DNA of 60,170 nt from Pseudomonadales bacterium (GTDB lineage: Bacteria > Pseudomonadota > Gammaproteobacteria > Pseudomonadales > Halieaceae). Numbering within the stretch: position 1 is the first letter of the stretch; every line of letters starts with the position of its first letter. The notes under the pieces are model-generated. The model did not search any database. It was given only the letters and a program-made list of their open reading frames with translations, and was not told the origin of the DNA. The position numbers and the translations under genes were made by a program. The DNA lies in contig JACKNU010000012.1 in the NCBI GenBank assembly GCA_024234675.1, forward strand, positions 1 through 60,170. Direction: 5' to 3'. Below, in pieces: positions 34,262 through 44,040 of this stretch.

Positions 34262-37200
34262 ATGCTTAACAAAGTGACCAGAACATTATCGATAGCGCCC
34301 GGTGCCCTCGCACTCGCTTTGCTAAGTGCAGTGATCCCCGCGACGGCGGACGACACGGAAATATACCAGGCCGAATACGACTCCGGCAGCACCGCCGGCT
34401 CGCGCCCCAAGGTATTGATCGCCTTTGACGACTCCGGGAGTATGAGCACCGAGGTGGAGCAGCAGCGGCCGGCCTATGATCCCGGTGCCAGTTATACCAC
34501 CAGCGTCAGCGCCGACCGCATTTACTGGTCGACCGACGGCTCCGTGCCCTCGGAGAACAGCAGCAACTGGTTCTCGGCCTCCCAGAACCGCTGCGCCTCG
34601 TCCTATGACGACCTGGACGACAGCGGCCGCTACGGCGTCGAGCGCGCCAGGCGCTGGATTGATTCCACTGTCCAGCAGGGCCAGTGCACCCTGAGCTGTC
34701 CCGATGGTACCGAGTATCGCAACTTGCCCGGGCGCAATAATGACGGGTGTTATGAAGAGACGACAACCAGTGAGCCGGTTGAAAAGCTGGTTTACTCCAG
34801 CAATGACTCGGGGAACAGTTGTTCCGGCGGGTTAACCTACGTCGATGTTGGCGGCGGCGGCGGCGACGCCTGCTACGAGGTGGTTACATCCAGCAATCCG
34901 GTCAGCGGCTGGGTATATCGTTCAAATGACCGCGGTGGCAACAGGTGCGACAGCGGCACCACCTACCTGTATGTCGACCCCCCGGGGGGCAACAATGCCT
35001 ATGACGCCTGTTTCGAGCTGGTCACCGAGCCGGAATTCACCACGACTACCGACTGGGTCTACAGCGGGCCGCAGGTCGAGGTGTGCGAAGAGGATACGCC
35101 CGTGCCGGGGACCTGGGGTAGCCTCAGCAACAACGCCCACACGCCCACCCATGTGGAGTGCCGCGATGACGTCACCAACGGTATCACCGCCAACGGCAGT
35201 GGCCAGAGCGACGGCTATCCACAGACCAACGTGACCAATGGCAATGAGTACGGCCCCAATGTCGATGGCAACATCGATTGGGGTAACACCGCCTACACGT
35301 TCTTTACCTCCCACTACATGAACTGGTATCACGACGATGCGCTGGTGGAGACCAAAACCCGGCTGGAGATCGCCCAGGAAGTGATCACCACCATTATCGA
35401 TACCAACCCCAATATCGACTTCGGCCTGCTGGAGTTCAACTACGATTCGGGGGGGCGCATAGCACATCGCATCATCTCCGGCATGAGTGAGAGCCAGCGC
35501 GCCAACCTGATAGACCTGGTGAACATGACCGATCACGCGGGCAGTACGCCCATGTGTGAATCCATGTACGAGGCCTACCGCTATATTGCCGGCCTGGGTG
35601 TTGTGTACGGTAACGATGCCCTGTCGGGCAGCGACTCCCGGGGTACCTATGACGTGCTGCCCAAGGACCCGCTGGCGGAAGTCAGCGGGGGCGGCACCTA
35701 TATTTCCCCCAACACGGACTGCGCCTATACCTACATCATCCTGATGACGGACGGCGCGCCGCAGCGGGATACCGATGCCAACCAGCGGATCAAAACCCTG
35801 ACCGGCAAGGACTGCGAGATATACGACAGCGCCGACAGCGGCGGCCGCACCGAAAACTGCCTGCCGCAGCTGACCGAGTACATGGCCAATACCGACCTGG
35901 ACGGCGATGACAGCAATGGCGAGCAGTACGGTATTACCTACACGATCGGTTTCGCCACCGACCAGGAACTGCTGAGCGATGCGGCGGAAAACGGCAAGGG
36001 GCAGTACTACACTGCCAACAATGCCCAGGAGCTGACGGCGGCCTTCCAGGGCGCGATCGTGGGCATCCTGTCTCGGGCCACGACCTTTACCTCTCCCGCC
36101 GTGGCTGTCGATACCTTCACCCGTACCCAGAGCCGCGACGAGGTGTTCTATGCCATGTTCAAGCCGGCGGCCACCGTGGACTGGGTAGGTAACATCAAGA
36201 AGCTGAAGCTCAACGCCGATGCGGTGCTGGTGGATGCCGCGAACGCGGCGGCCCTGGACCCCGACACCGGGATGATCAAGGACACCACCAGGACCTTCTG
36301 GAGCGCGACGGCGGATGGGTCGGACGTGGAGAAAGGCGGTGTCGGCGAGTTGCTGGCCAACCGCGATCCCGATACGCGCACGCTGTACAGTAATACCGGT
36401 AGCAGCGGCGCCTTCGAGATCTTCAATACCACCAATTTCGACGCCGACGCCCTGGGTCTCACCGACGCCCAGTTCTTCAGCCTGCTGGGGGCCTCCAACC
36501 AGACGGCGGCGAACAGGCAGATCAACTGGGCGCGGGGCGCCGATGCCTACGACCGGGACGGCGATAGCAATACGTCCGAATCCAGGGGCTGGAAGCTCGG
36601 GGATATCCTGCACAGCCAGCCGCTGGTATTGAACTATGGTGCGCGGGGCAGCTTTACCGCTACCGCGCCCGACCTGAGGTTGCTGGTGGGGTCCAACTCG
36701 GGCTTCGTGCACTTCTTCGGCAACAGCGACGGCGTGGAAGACTGGGCCTTCTTTCCCAAGGAGCTCGCGGGCATCCTTCCCGAGCGCCGCCGCAACGACA
36801 TTACCAATGACCACGTCTACGGTATGGACCTGACCCCGGTGGCCTACACCTACGACAGTAACAGGGATGGCACGCTGGACTCCGGCGATGGCGACAAGGT
36901 ATGGGCCTACCTGGGTATGCGCCGGGGAGGGCAGGCCTACTATGCCCTGGACCTGTCGAATCCTGACAGCCCGTCCTTCATGTGGCGCATAGACAAAAAT
37001 ACCACCGGTTTCGGCGAACTGGGTCAGACCTGGTCCGAGCCGGTGGTAACCAACATACCGGGCTATGTGGACGGCACCACAGGCGTCAGGAAGCCGGTGC
37101 TGATTTTCGGCGCCGGCTACGACACCGGCAAGGATGCCTCCGGTGTGGGCGCCGCCGACTCCGAGGGCAGGGGCCTGTTCATCGTCGATGCCGAGACCGG

Positions 37201-38173
37201 CGCCCTGATCTGGAGCGTCACTCCGGCGATCAACTCGGCCACCAACCTGAACGAGCCCGGCCTGCTGCATTCGGTACCCGGCGGCGTGACCCTGCTAGAC
37301 AGCAATGGCGACCAGCTCACCGACCGGATCTACTTCGGCGATACCGGGGGCAACCTGTGGCGGGTCGACCTGCCGGGTAACGCGCTGCCCACTTCCAGCC
37401 AGGATACCTGGCAGATCAACAAGCTGGCGGCCTTCAACGGCGGCACCACAGCCAGTGACAGGCGCATCTTCAACGCCCCGGACGTGGTGCGCATACGCCA
37501 GGACGGCCAGGCCATCGATGCCATCATCATCGGCACCGGTGACCGCACCAACCCGAATGCCACCGATGTGGACAACCGCGTCTACCTGGTTCGCGACCGG
37601 GCCACCGCGCCCTACGCTACCGCAAGGCCCGATTCCACCGCCTGTTCCGACCCTGACACTGTCGATTTCCGCTGCAGGCTTCCCCTGTCTGAGGATGACC
37701 TCTACGACATCTCCGATAACATCATTATCACTGGCACGGATGAGGAAAGGGCGGTGGCGATCGCCGAGTTGAGCAGTGCCGATGGCTGGCGCTTTGACCT
37801 GGCCAACGCCGGTGAGAAGAGCCTGGCCAGGACGATTACCATCAACGGCAGGGCGTTCATACCCACGTTCACGCCGTCCGACCTGCTCAGTGACATCAAC
37901 AGCTGTGAACCGCAGTCGGGTACCGGGCGGATGTACATCCTGGACATCTACACCGGGGACAGGGACTACATCAACCTCGGCCCGATTATTCCCGATACCC
38001 CGTCGCTGCACTTCTCGGAAGACGGCACGATTCGTATCCTGCTGCCACCCGGGGCGCCGGCCTCGAGCCTGGAGGAACCGGGAGAAATAAACTGTGAGGG
38101 CGGCGTCTGCGACGTCAACGAGTCGCTGCGGCCGCCCTACGGTAACTTCTGGTTCCAGGAGGACTACCAGTGA
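34262..38173 (+). CDS. pilY1: Type IV pilus tip adhesin/mechanosensor PilY1
   Basis: 1303 residues. Signal peptide (LALLSAVIPATA), an N-terminal von Willebrand A domain with MIDAS FDDSGSMS at residues 55-62 and MTDGAPQRD near 493, interrupted by three cysteine repeats, then the PilY1 beta-propeller (residues ~790-1250) containing the calcium loop DSNRDGTLDSGDGD near 865-878 and LGMRRGGQAYYALDLSNP. Length and order match PilY1. It sits at the pilus tip, controls retraction, and senses surfaces. A strong GGAGGA site precedes the ATG. The stop overlaps the pilE start by four bases (GTGA). Confidence 0.95.
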   Translation: MLNKVTRTLSIAPGALALALLSAVIPATADDTEIYQAEYDSGSTAGSRPKVLIAFDDSGSMSTEVEQQRPAYDPGASYTTSVSADRIYWSTDGSVPSENSSNWFSASQNRCASSYDDLDDSGRYGVERARRWIDSTVQQGQCTLSCPDGTEYRNLPGRNNDGCYEETTTSEPVEKLVYSSNDSGNSCSGGLTYVDVGGGGGDACYEVVTSSNPVSGWVYRSNDRGGNRCDSGTTYLYVDPPGGNNAYDACFELVTEPEFTTTTDWVYSGPQVEVCEEDTPVPGTWGSLSNNAHTPTHVECRDDVTNGITANGSGQSDGYPQTNVTNGNEYGPNVDGNIDWGNTAYTFFTSHYMNWYHDDALVETKTRLEIAQEVITTIIDTNPNIDFGLLEFNYDSGGRIAHRIISGMSESQRANLIDLVNMTDHAGSTPMCESMYEAYRYIAGLGVVYGNDALSGSDSRGTYDVLPKDPLAEVSGGGTYISPNTDCAYTYIILMTDGAPQRDTDANQRIKTLTGKDCEIYDSADSGGRTENCLPQLTEYMANTDLDGDDSNGEQYGITYTIGFATDQELLSDAAENGKGQYYTANNAQELTAAFQGAIVGILSRATTFTSPAVAVDTFTRTQSRDEVFYAMFKPAATVDWVGNIKKLKLNADAVLVDAANAAALDPDTGMIKDTTRTFWSATADGSDVEKGGVGELLANRDPDTRTLYSNTGSSGAFEIFNTTNFDADALGLTDAQFFSLLGASNQTAANRQINWARGADAYDRDGDSNTSESRGWKLGDILHSQPLVLNYGARGSFTATAPDLRLLVGSNSGFVHFFGNSDGVEDWAFFPKELAGILPERRRNDITNDHVYGMDLTPVAYTYDSNRDGTLDSGDGDKVWAYLGMRRGGQAYYALDLSNPDSPSFMWRIDKNTTGFGELGQTWSEPVVTNIPGYVDGTTGVRKPVLIFGAGYDTGKDASGVGAADSEGRGLFIVDAETGALIWSVTPAINSATNLNEPGLLHSVPGGVTLLDSNGDQLTDRIYFGDTGGNLWRVDLPGNALPTSSQDTWQINKLAAFNGGTTASDRRIFNAPDVVRIRQDGQAIDAIIIGTGDRTNPNATDVDNRVYLVRDRATAPYATARPDSTACSDPDTVDFRCRLPLSEDDLYDISDNIIITGTDEERAVAIAELSSADGWRFDLANAGEKSLARTITINGRAFIPTFTPSDLLSDINSCEPQSGTGRMYILDIYTGDRDYINLGPIIPDTPSLHFSEDGTIRILLPPGAPASSLEEPGEINCEGGVCDVNESLRPPYGNFWFQEDYQ
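34690..35075 (+). repeat. Three tandem cysteine repeats inserted in the PilY1 vWA domain
   Basis: Between the MIDAS and the rest of the vWA domain the protein has three copies of a ~38-residue unit of the form C-x-x-G-x-x-Y ... C-Y/F-E, ending in W/L-V-Y-S/R: CPDGTEYRNLPG...CYEE...LVYSSND, CSGGLTYVDVGG...CYEV...WVYRSND, CDSGTTYLYVDP...CFEL...WVYSG. The last unit is slightly longer. Each may form its own disulfide-linked hairpin. Confidence 0.7.
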
Positions 38174-38625
38174 AGCCATCGAATCGTGCCCGGCGACAGG
38201 GTTTGAGCAGGAGCGGGGGCTTCACCCTGATCGAGGTGCTGATCGTCGTGGTGATTGTCGGCATCCTCGTCGCCGTCGCCCTGCCCGGTTACCAGGGCAG
38301 TATGCAGAAAGGGCGGCGCGCGGACGCCAAGGCCGCCCTGCTGGATGTAGCCGGTCGGCAGGAACAGTATATGCTGGACCGGGGCACCTATACCGACGAC
38401 ATGGAAGATTTGGGGTTTGATGATGACCCGATGGTCTCGGATGAAGGGCACTACAGCGTGGATGCAGCGGCCTGTACCGACGGCACACTCGCGCGCTGCT
38501 ACGTGTTGACAGCGACCCCCCGAGCCGGGTCGCCTCAGACCGACGATACACGTTGTACTACGATTGTGCTCGGGTCCAATGGTGCCAAAACCGCAACCGG
38601 CAGCGACACTGAAAGTTGCTGGTAA
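38170..38625 (+). CDS. pilE: Type IV pilin-like protein PilE
   Basis: 151 residues. Prepilin site GG|FTLIEVLIVVVIVGILVAVALPGYQ (Gly17, Phe18), then QKGRRADAKAALLDVAGRQEQYMLDRGTYTDD, a typical PilE/PilA segment, and paired Cys at the C-terminus (RCTTIV ... ESCW). GTG start coupled to pilY1. In Pseudomonas PilE is a minor pilin; it could be a major pilin, but position in the operon favours a minor pilin. Confidence 0.9.
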   Translation: MKPSNRARRQGLSRSGGFTLIEVLIVVVIVGILVAVALPGYQGSMQKGRRADAKAALLDVAGRQEQYMLDRGTYTDDMEDLGFDDDPMVSDEGHYSVDAAACTDGTLARCYVLTATPRAGSPQTDDTRCTTIVLGSNGAKTATGSDTESCW

Positions 38626-38648
38626 CCGATTACTGAGGGGTAAATCGA

Positions 38649-38960
38649 ATGTTAAACATCAAATCGATACTGCTGGTCACCGCATCCCTGCTGGTATCCG
38701 CTGGAGCACACGCCGAGCGGGAATGGCCCGACCGGGTGTTCGACTGCCAGGTGGTTACCATCAAGGGCGCCCAGGGCCTGGTAAGTCTGCAAAGCCTGTC
38801 GCCGGAGGATGCCAGGAAGGGTGCGGTGGGAAAGACCGCGGTCACCCTGCTGGGCAACCAGGGCAGCGCGGCGCGGGTAATACAGTGCGTTGAAAAAGGT
38901 CAGGGAAACAAATTCACCGACTCCAGCTTCCAGGCATGGTTTGAGAAGCTCGACCAGTAA
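38649..38960 (+). CDS. Small exported protein after the pilin operon
   Basis: 103 residues. Signal peptide MLNIKSILLVTASLLVSAGAHA then a ~80-residue domain with two cysteines (DCQVV and IQCVEK) that could form a disulfide. No family recognised. A GAGGGG site precedes the ATG, 23 bp after pilE, so it could be cotranscribed with the minor pilins and act in pilus biogenesis; this is positional inference. Confidence 0.65.
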   Translation: MLNIKSILLVTASLLVSAGAHAEREWPDRVFDCQVVTIKGAQGLVSLQSLSPEDARKGAVGKTAVTLLGNQGSAARVIQCVEKGQGNKFTDSSFQAWFEKLDQ

Positions 38961-39060
38961 CGAGTACCTGTTTTAACCCGGGCCCGGTTGCCGGCTTGCC
39001 CCGGGCAGAACTGGCCGACTCGGTAGCCGCAGCCGGTGGCGTTCGCCGCCCGGAGACCGG

Positions 39061-39522
39061 TTACTCGCAGGCGCGGGTAATGACTGCCTGGGCCTGTTCC
39101 CGCTGGGCTTCTTTTTCCTCTTCGGTCAGGAAATGGTAACCGCCATCGCCATCGGGCATACGAATCCTGGCGCGGGTATTCAGCGTTTCCAGGTTGTGGC
39201 GGGCGGTGGCACATGCCTCCGGGTCCTTGTTACTCGTATGCTGCCCCGCCGTCGCCGCCTGCTGTTGGGGAGCGGCCGCGGTTTGAGCCGGTTCCGCGGC
39301 AGCGGGGCTCGCGTCGTCCCCGGTTGACCGTCGCGACATACCCCCACCCACGACAACCTTCTCGTACTTGATGCCCGGCGGCGGTGGGTGGTCGCTGTTC
39401 ATCGGGGTGCCATTTTCATCTACCCACCGATAGTAGGTATCGCTGCTCATGGCAGGCAGGCTTGCCGTCGCCAGCAGCATAGTGGCCGACAGGGCAATAC
39501 AGGCGCGCTTGGCTGATCCCAT
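39061..39522 (-). CDS. DUF4124 domain-containing exported protein
   Basis: 153 residues. Signal peptide ending AMSS|DTYYRWVDENGTPMNSDHPPP. The YYRWVDENG opening is the DUF4124 signature. The rest is Ala/Gln-rich linker and a helical C-terminus (HNLETLNTRARIRMP ... EEKEAQREQAQ). Exported, role unknown. Divergent from the type I secretion operon across ~255 bp and convergent with the small gene at 38649. Confidence 0.85.
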   Translation of the reverse strand: MGSAKRACIALSATMLLATASLPAMSSDTYYRWVDENGTPMNSDHPPPPGIKYEKVVVGGGMSRRSTGDDASPAAAEPAQTAAAPQQQAATAGQHTSNKDPEACATARHNLETLNTRARIRMPDGDGGYHFLTEEEKEAQREQAQAVITRACE

Positions 39523-39777
39523 TGCAATGTGTCTCCCCAGTATTCTTTGGTCATAAAGGTATCGCGAATCGGGCGCCAAGAGCAACGTGAACCGGCCGCT
39601 TCCGGCAGTTAACGGCACTAATACGCATCATCGGCCGGCACTAACAGATCAATTGCAGTGCCTCACTTGACCCCTGTCGGGCCGGCTTCCAGACTGGGGC
39701 TGCATATTCCTGTTGCAGAGCCGCGCCGCCATGCGCTTCGCTGTCCTGCTGCACGCAAACTGAATTGGTTGACATGG

Positions 39778-41955
39778 ATGTTGATTGATAGCGGTTTACT
39801 TTGTCTTGCGCTGATCGCGCAGTTTCACCGGGTGGCGGCTGACGCCGCCGGCCTGCAGCACCGGTTCGGACGCGGCGCCTGTGCTACCGATAATGTCCTG
39901 CGGGCCGCCCGCTCGCTGGGACTGCGGGCCAGGCGAGTGCAACTGGAGGCCGCGGCAACGGCGGGCAGGGTGTTGCCTGCTATCGGACTGGACAGGGAGG
40001 GCGGCAGCTTTGTGCTCGCCGCCGTCCGCGACGGTGGTGAGGACGGCCCCCAGTACCTGGTGAAGCGACCGGGGCAGGGCAGGCCCGAGCAACTCGACGC
40101 CAGGGAATTTGCCGCGCTCTGGTCGGGGGAGCTGATCCTGTTGGCGCCGCGCGGCGCACGCGGATTCGGCGCCGGCCAGCGTTTCAACCTGCGCTGGTTT
40201 ATCCCCTCGCTGATCAAGTACCGCCGCCTGTTTGTCCAGGTGGTCATCGCCTCCTTTTTTTTGCAACTGTTCGCGCTGGTGACACCGCTGTTCTTCCAGG
40301 TGGTGATGGACAAGGTGCTGGTGCACCAGGGCTTTACCACCCTGGATGTGCTGGCCTTTGGCTTCGTCGTGGTGGTGGTCTTCGACGCCGTGGTGGGAGG
40401 CCTGCGCAACTACCTGTTCAGTCACACCGGCAACCGGGTGGACGTGGAACTGGGCGCCCGCATGTTCCATCACCTGGCGGGGCTGCCGCTGGCTTACTTC
40501 GAGGCGCGCCAGGTGGGTCAGACTGTGGCGCGGGTGCGGGAGCTGGAGACCGTTCGCAATTTCATCACCGGCAGCGCCCTGACGCTGCTGATAGACCTGT
40601 CCTTTACTTTCGTGTTCCTGGCGGTGTTGTGGTACTACAGCCCAACGCTCACCTGGATCGTGCTGGGCTCGCTGCCCTGCTATATCGCCCTGTCTGTCGT
40701 TGTTACCCCGGTCCTGAAGCAGCGCCTGGATGACAAGTTCCGCCACGGCGCCGCCAACCAGGCCTTCCTGACCGAGACCGTGACGGGAATGGAGACAGTG
40801 AAATCCCAGGCCGTCGAGCCACAGGTACAGAGCCGCTGGGAGGAGCAGTTGGCGGACTATGTGACTGCGTCCTTTCGCGCCCAGAACCTCAACAATATCG
40901 CCAACCAGGCGGCAGGCTTGTTCAGCAAGATCACCACGCTGTTGATTATCTGGTGGGGAGCCCACCTGGTTATCGCCGGGGCCCTGACGGTAGGTCAGTT
41001 GGTGGCATTCAATATGATCGCCGGGCGCGTTACCGGCCCCATCCTGAAGCTGGTGCAGCTGTGGCAGGACTTCCAGCAGGCGGGCTTATCCCTGCGGCGC
41101 CTGGGCGATATCCTCAACACCCCGACAGAGAACATGGCAGGCGCCAGTGGCAGCAATCCCCGATGCCTGCAGGGCCAGGTCAGCTTCCGGCAGGTCAGGT
41201 TTCGTTACGCGCCGGACGCACCGCCGGTACTGGACGGACTGGACCTGGAGGTGCGCAAGGGAGAGGTAATCGGCATCGTGGGACGCTCAGGCTCGGGCAA
41301 GAGCACGGTGGCAAAACTGTTGCAGCGCCTGTATGTGCCTGAAAGCGGCAGCGTGGCGGTGGATGGCAGGGATCTGGCCACGGTAGACACCGCCTGGCTG
41401 CGCCGCAATATAGGCGTGGTGCAACAGGAGAGTTTCCTGTTCAACCGCTCGGTGCGCGACAATATCGCCCTGGCCAACCCGGGCCTGCCGCTGGAGCCCG
41501 TGATGCACTGTGCGCAGGTGGCCGGCGCCCACGAGTTCATCCTGGCACTGCCGCGGGGCTATGATACGGTGATTGGCGAGCAGGGCAGCAATCTCTCCGG
41601 GGGACAGCGGCAGCGCATCGCTATCGCCAGGGCACTGCTGGGCGATCCCCGCATTCTCATACTGGACGAGGCCACCAGCGCCCTGGATTATGAATCAGAG
41701 CGCGTGGTGCAGGAGAATATGGGGGCGATTGCCCGGGGGCGCACGGTCTTTATCATCGCCCACCGCCTCAGCACGGTGCGCCACTGCAACCAGATCGCGG
41801 TGCTCGATGGCGGCCGCATCGTCGAGTCCGGCGATCACCAGACCCTGCTGGCCGCGGACGGCTACTATGCCAGGCTTCATGGCTACCAGAATCACAGCCC
41901 GGTCATACGCGCCTGCGATATCCCGGCGGACGATGCCCGCAGGGCGGAACGCTGA
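39778..41955 (+). CDS. Type I secretion ABC transporter, HlyB-like, with inactive C39-like domain
   Basis: 725 residues, HlyB-like throughout. The N-terminal C39-like domain has DSGLLCLALIAQFHRV, in which Ser stands where active C39 peptidases have the catalytic Cys (consensus ECGxACLxMIAxYH); it should bind the RTX substrate without cleaving it, as in HlyB. Membrane domain from about residue 140; LFFQVVMDKVLVHQGF, DDKFRHGAANQAFLTE. Nucleotide-binding domain with Walker A GRSGSGKST, signature NLSGGQRQR and Walker B ILILDEATSALD. The ATG was chosen by analogy with HlyB length; an upstream in-frame GTG would add 40 residues. Partners are HlyD next door and a TolC encoded elsewhere. Confidence 0.95.
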   Translation: MLIDSGLLCLALIAQFHRVAADAAGLQHRFGRGACATDNVLRAARSLGLRARRVQLEAAATAGRVLPAIGLDREGGSFVLAAVRDGGEDGPQYLVKRPGQGRPEQLDAREFAALWSGELILLAPRGARGFGAGQRFNLRWFIPSLIKYRRLFVQVVIASFFLQLFALVTPLFFQVVMDKVLVHQGFTTLDVLAFGFVVVVVFDAVVGGLRNYLFSHTGNRVDVELGARMFHHLAGLPLAYFEARQVGQTVARVRELETVRNFITGSALTLLIDLSFTFVFLAVLWYYSPTLTWIVLGSLPCYIALSVVVTPVLKQRLDDKFRHGAANQAFLTETVTGMETVKSQAVEPQVQSRWEEQLADYVTASFRAQNLNNIANQAAGLFSKITTLLIIWWGAHLVIAGALTVGQLVAFNMIAGRVTGPILKLVQLWQDFQQAGLSLRRLGDILNTPTENMAGASGSNPRCLQGQVSFRQVRFRYAPDAPPVLDGLDLEVRKGEVIGIVGRSGSGKSTVAKLLQRLYVPESGSVAVDGRDLATVDTAWLRRNIGVVQQESFLFNRSVRDNIALANPGLPLEPVMHCAQVAGAHEFILALPRGYDTVIGEQGSNLSGGQRQRIAIARALLGDPRILILDEATSALDYESERVVQENMGAIARGRTVFIIAHRLSTVRHCNQIAVLDGGRIVESGDHQTLLAADGYYARLHGYQNHSPVIRACDIPADDARRAER

Positions 41956-43289
41956 TGTTGGGCGCTGATGACACCCGCCAGTTCCTGCCCGCCGCGCTGG
42001 AGGTGCAGGAGACCCCGCCCTCGCCGCTGGGGCGATGCCTGCTGTGGCTGTTGCTGGCGCTGTTTGCCATCGGTATCGCCTGGGCCTGCCTGGGGCAGGT
42101 CGATATCGTGGTCACCGCACCCGGGCGCATCGTGCCGACCGGGCAGGTGAAGCGCGTGCAGGCGCCGGAACTGGGCAGTGTCGCGGCGTTATTGGTGCTT
42201 GAGGGCGATGAGGTCAGCGCCGGGCAACCGCTGGTGAGACTTGATCCGGCCTATGTCGAAGCCGACAGCCGCAACGTGCGCGAACAGCTCAATGACATCG
42301 CGGTGCAGTCCGCCTGGCGCCGGGCCCTGGAGCACTGGCTGGCGGACGGTTGGGACAGGGCTGCCCCGGAGCAACTGCCGCGGCGTTTCGCCGCCGCTGA
42401 CCAGATGGCGGCCGATGCACTCTATGCCCGGCATCGCCAGGAAATTACCGCCAGGATGCAGGTTCACTCGAGGGAACTGGCCGCCAACCGGGCCGAGCAG
42501 GCGACCTTGCGGGCAGAGCGGGAGGGGATTCAGGCGACCCTGCAGGTTCTGGTGCAGCGGGTGAGTGCCTACAAGACCCTGCAGGACCGGCAGTATGGCG
42601 CCAGGGTCCAGTACCTGGAGATGCTGCAGCAGCAGACCGAACTGGAGCGCACTATCCCGGTACTGCAGTCCAGGGAAGGCGCTCTGGTCGAGACGGCCGC
42701 GGCGATCGACGCCCGCATGCGGGCCACGCTGGGGGAGATACGCAAGGCCAACCTGCTGGCGCTGGCGCAGCTGGACAGTGAGCGCATCGGCCTGCGACAG
42801 AGCGCCAGGAAATTGACCCGACACAGGCAACAATTGGAATTGGTTGCCCCGGTGGCAGGTACCGTGCAGGAGCTGGCGGTGCACACGGTGGGAGCAGTGG
42901 TGTCGCCGGCCCAGGAGTTGATGAAGGTGGTGCCGGCGGATGCGGGCATGGAGGTCGAGGCGCTGTTGCAGAACAAGGATGTCGGCTTCGTCCGCGAGGG
43001 ACAATCGGCCCAGGTGAAAATCGACACCTTTAATTTCACCAAATACGGTTTGATCGATGCAAAAGTGCTGGATATCAGCAATGATGCAGTTGAAGACCCG
43101 CGCCTGGGATGGGTGTTCCGTATCCGCCTGTTACTCGACAAGGACTGGGTGGCGGTGGAGGGCAAGCGGATTCGCGTCAGCCCGGGCATGGCCATTACCG
43201 CGGAGGTGAAGACGGGCCGGCGACGACTCATCGAGTTTTTCCTGTCGCCGCTACTGCGCTACCAGCAGGAGAGCGTGCGGGAGCGGTAG
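41955..43289 (+). CDS. HlyD-family membrane fusion protein
   Basis: 444 residues. Cytoplasmic N-terminus, one TM helix (LGRCLLWLLLALFAIGIAWACL), a long helical hairpin (residues ~130-300) and a C-terminal lipoyl/beta-barrel region with IVPTGQVKRVQAPELGSV and LVAPVAGTVQELAVHTVGAV. Adaptor linking the HlyB-like ABC transporter to TolC. Start overlaps the transporter stop by one base (TGATG). Followed by a lipoprotein and the RTX substrate. Confidence 0.95.
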   Translation: MLGADDTRQFLPAALEVQETPPSPLGRCLLWLLLALFAIGIAWACLGQVDIVVTAPGRIVPTGQVKRVQAPELGSVAALLVLEGDEVSAGQPLVRLDPAYVEADSRNVREQLNDIAVQSAWRRALEHWLADGWDRAAPEQLPRRFAAADQMAADALYARHRQEITARMQVHSRELAANRAEQATLRAEREGIQATLQVLVQRVSAYKTLQDRQYGARVQYLEMLQQQTELERTIPVLQSREGALVETAAAIDARMRATLGEIRKANLLALAQLDSERIGLRQSARKLTRHRQQLELVAPVAGTVQELAVHTVGAVVSPAQELMKVVPADAGMEVEALLQNKDVGFVREGQSAQVKIDTFNFTKYGLIDAKVLDISNDAVEDPRLGWVFRIRLLLDKDWVAVEGKRIRVSPGMAITAEVKTGRRRLIEFFLSPLLRYQQESVRER

Positions 43290-43356
43290 CAAGCATGTGC
43301 CGCCTGCGCCATTGCCAACCGGCCGGCATCTGCCGGCCCGAGAACGAGGCTTACCA

Positions 43357-44016
43357 ATGAACTTGTGCGTGCGCCTGATCTGTTACTCCTTCCTTGCCTG
43401 GCCCCTGCTGGCCTGTTCGCTGCAGGATCCCAATCTCGAGGAGTTGCGCCGTCTCTGCGAGAAAGATGCCGGGGTGAATATCTATCGGAGTGTGGATGCG
43501 GATGGGTATTACAATGGATCAGTTCCAGAGACTTCATTTCTGGAGTTGATCAAGTCTGATTTCGAGTTTATCGAATTTTGCGACGATAACCCGCTGCAGA
43601 ACGAATTACTGGAAGGACCTGGCTGTGGAAGAATGACTCGGGCACCCAAAAGTTCGGGGCGCTGCCATCCATGGCTGCAGAAAATTCTGGATGAATCCTA
43701 CCCGGAACCTTACGTCAGGTTTCGCCAGGACTACTGCGTTCAATTTGAGTCGATTCCTGTAGCCACGGCACGCTACTCATTCCAAACAGATCTGAAAGCT
43801 TGGCAACCCAAAGGTGGGGAGGGTGAATTCACAAGAGTTCGCGCCTGGATAACAGATACAAATTATTCAGAACTTATGGGCGAGTACATTTCATATTCGT
43901 TCAATCCGAATCCTGGGAGTAGCGCCTCGAGAAGTTGTTACCACTTGGATAGTAAATATTCTTCTTATAGAGACGCCAATTTTGTGAATAGGATACTTGT
44001 GCAGTCTGGAAATTAA
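43357..44016 (+). CDS. AT-rich lipoprotein gene between the T1SS and its RTX substrate
   Basis: 219 residues. Signal with lipobox WPLLAC, so it is a lipoprotein. No domain recognised. Eight cysteines in the mature part suggest disulfides. From about 43480 the codon use shifts to AT-rich triplets unlike the neighbours, and this continues into the first ~45 codons of the RTX gene. An ACGAGG site precedes the ATG. Position between the exporter and the lipase suggests a chaperone, foldase or immunity-like partner for the secreted enzyme; that is inference only. Confidence 0.7.
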   Translation: MNLCVRLICYSFLAWPLLACSLQDPNLEELRRLCEKDAGVNIYRSVDADGYYNGSVPETSFLELIKSDFEFIEFCDDNPLQNELLEGPGCGRMTRAPKSSGRCHPWLQKILDESYPEPYVRFRQDYCVQFESIPVATARYSFQTDLKAWQPKGGEGEFTRVRAWITDTNYSELMGEYISYSFNPNPGSSASRSCYHLDSKYSSYRDANFVNRILVQSGN

Positions 44017-44040
44017 TCTATAGCTGAAAAGGAATTCGCT

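Noticed and set aside
34922..37270. 782-residue minus-strand open frame under pilY1
   Set aside because: The plus-strand PilY1 has clear domains and motifs; the antisense frame is a long open frame caused by high GC.
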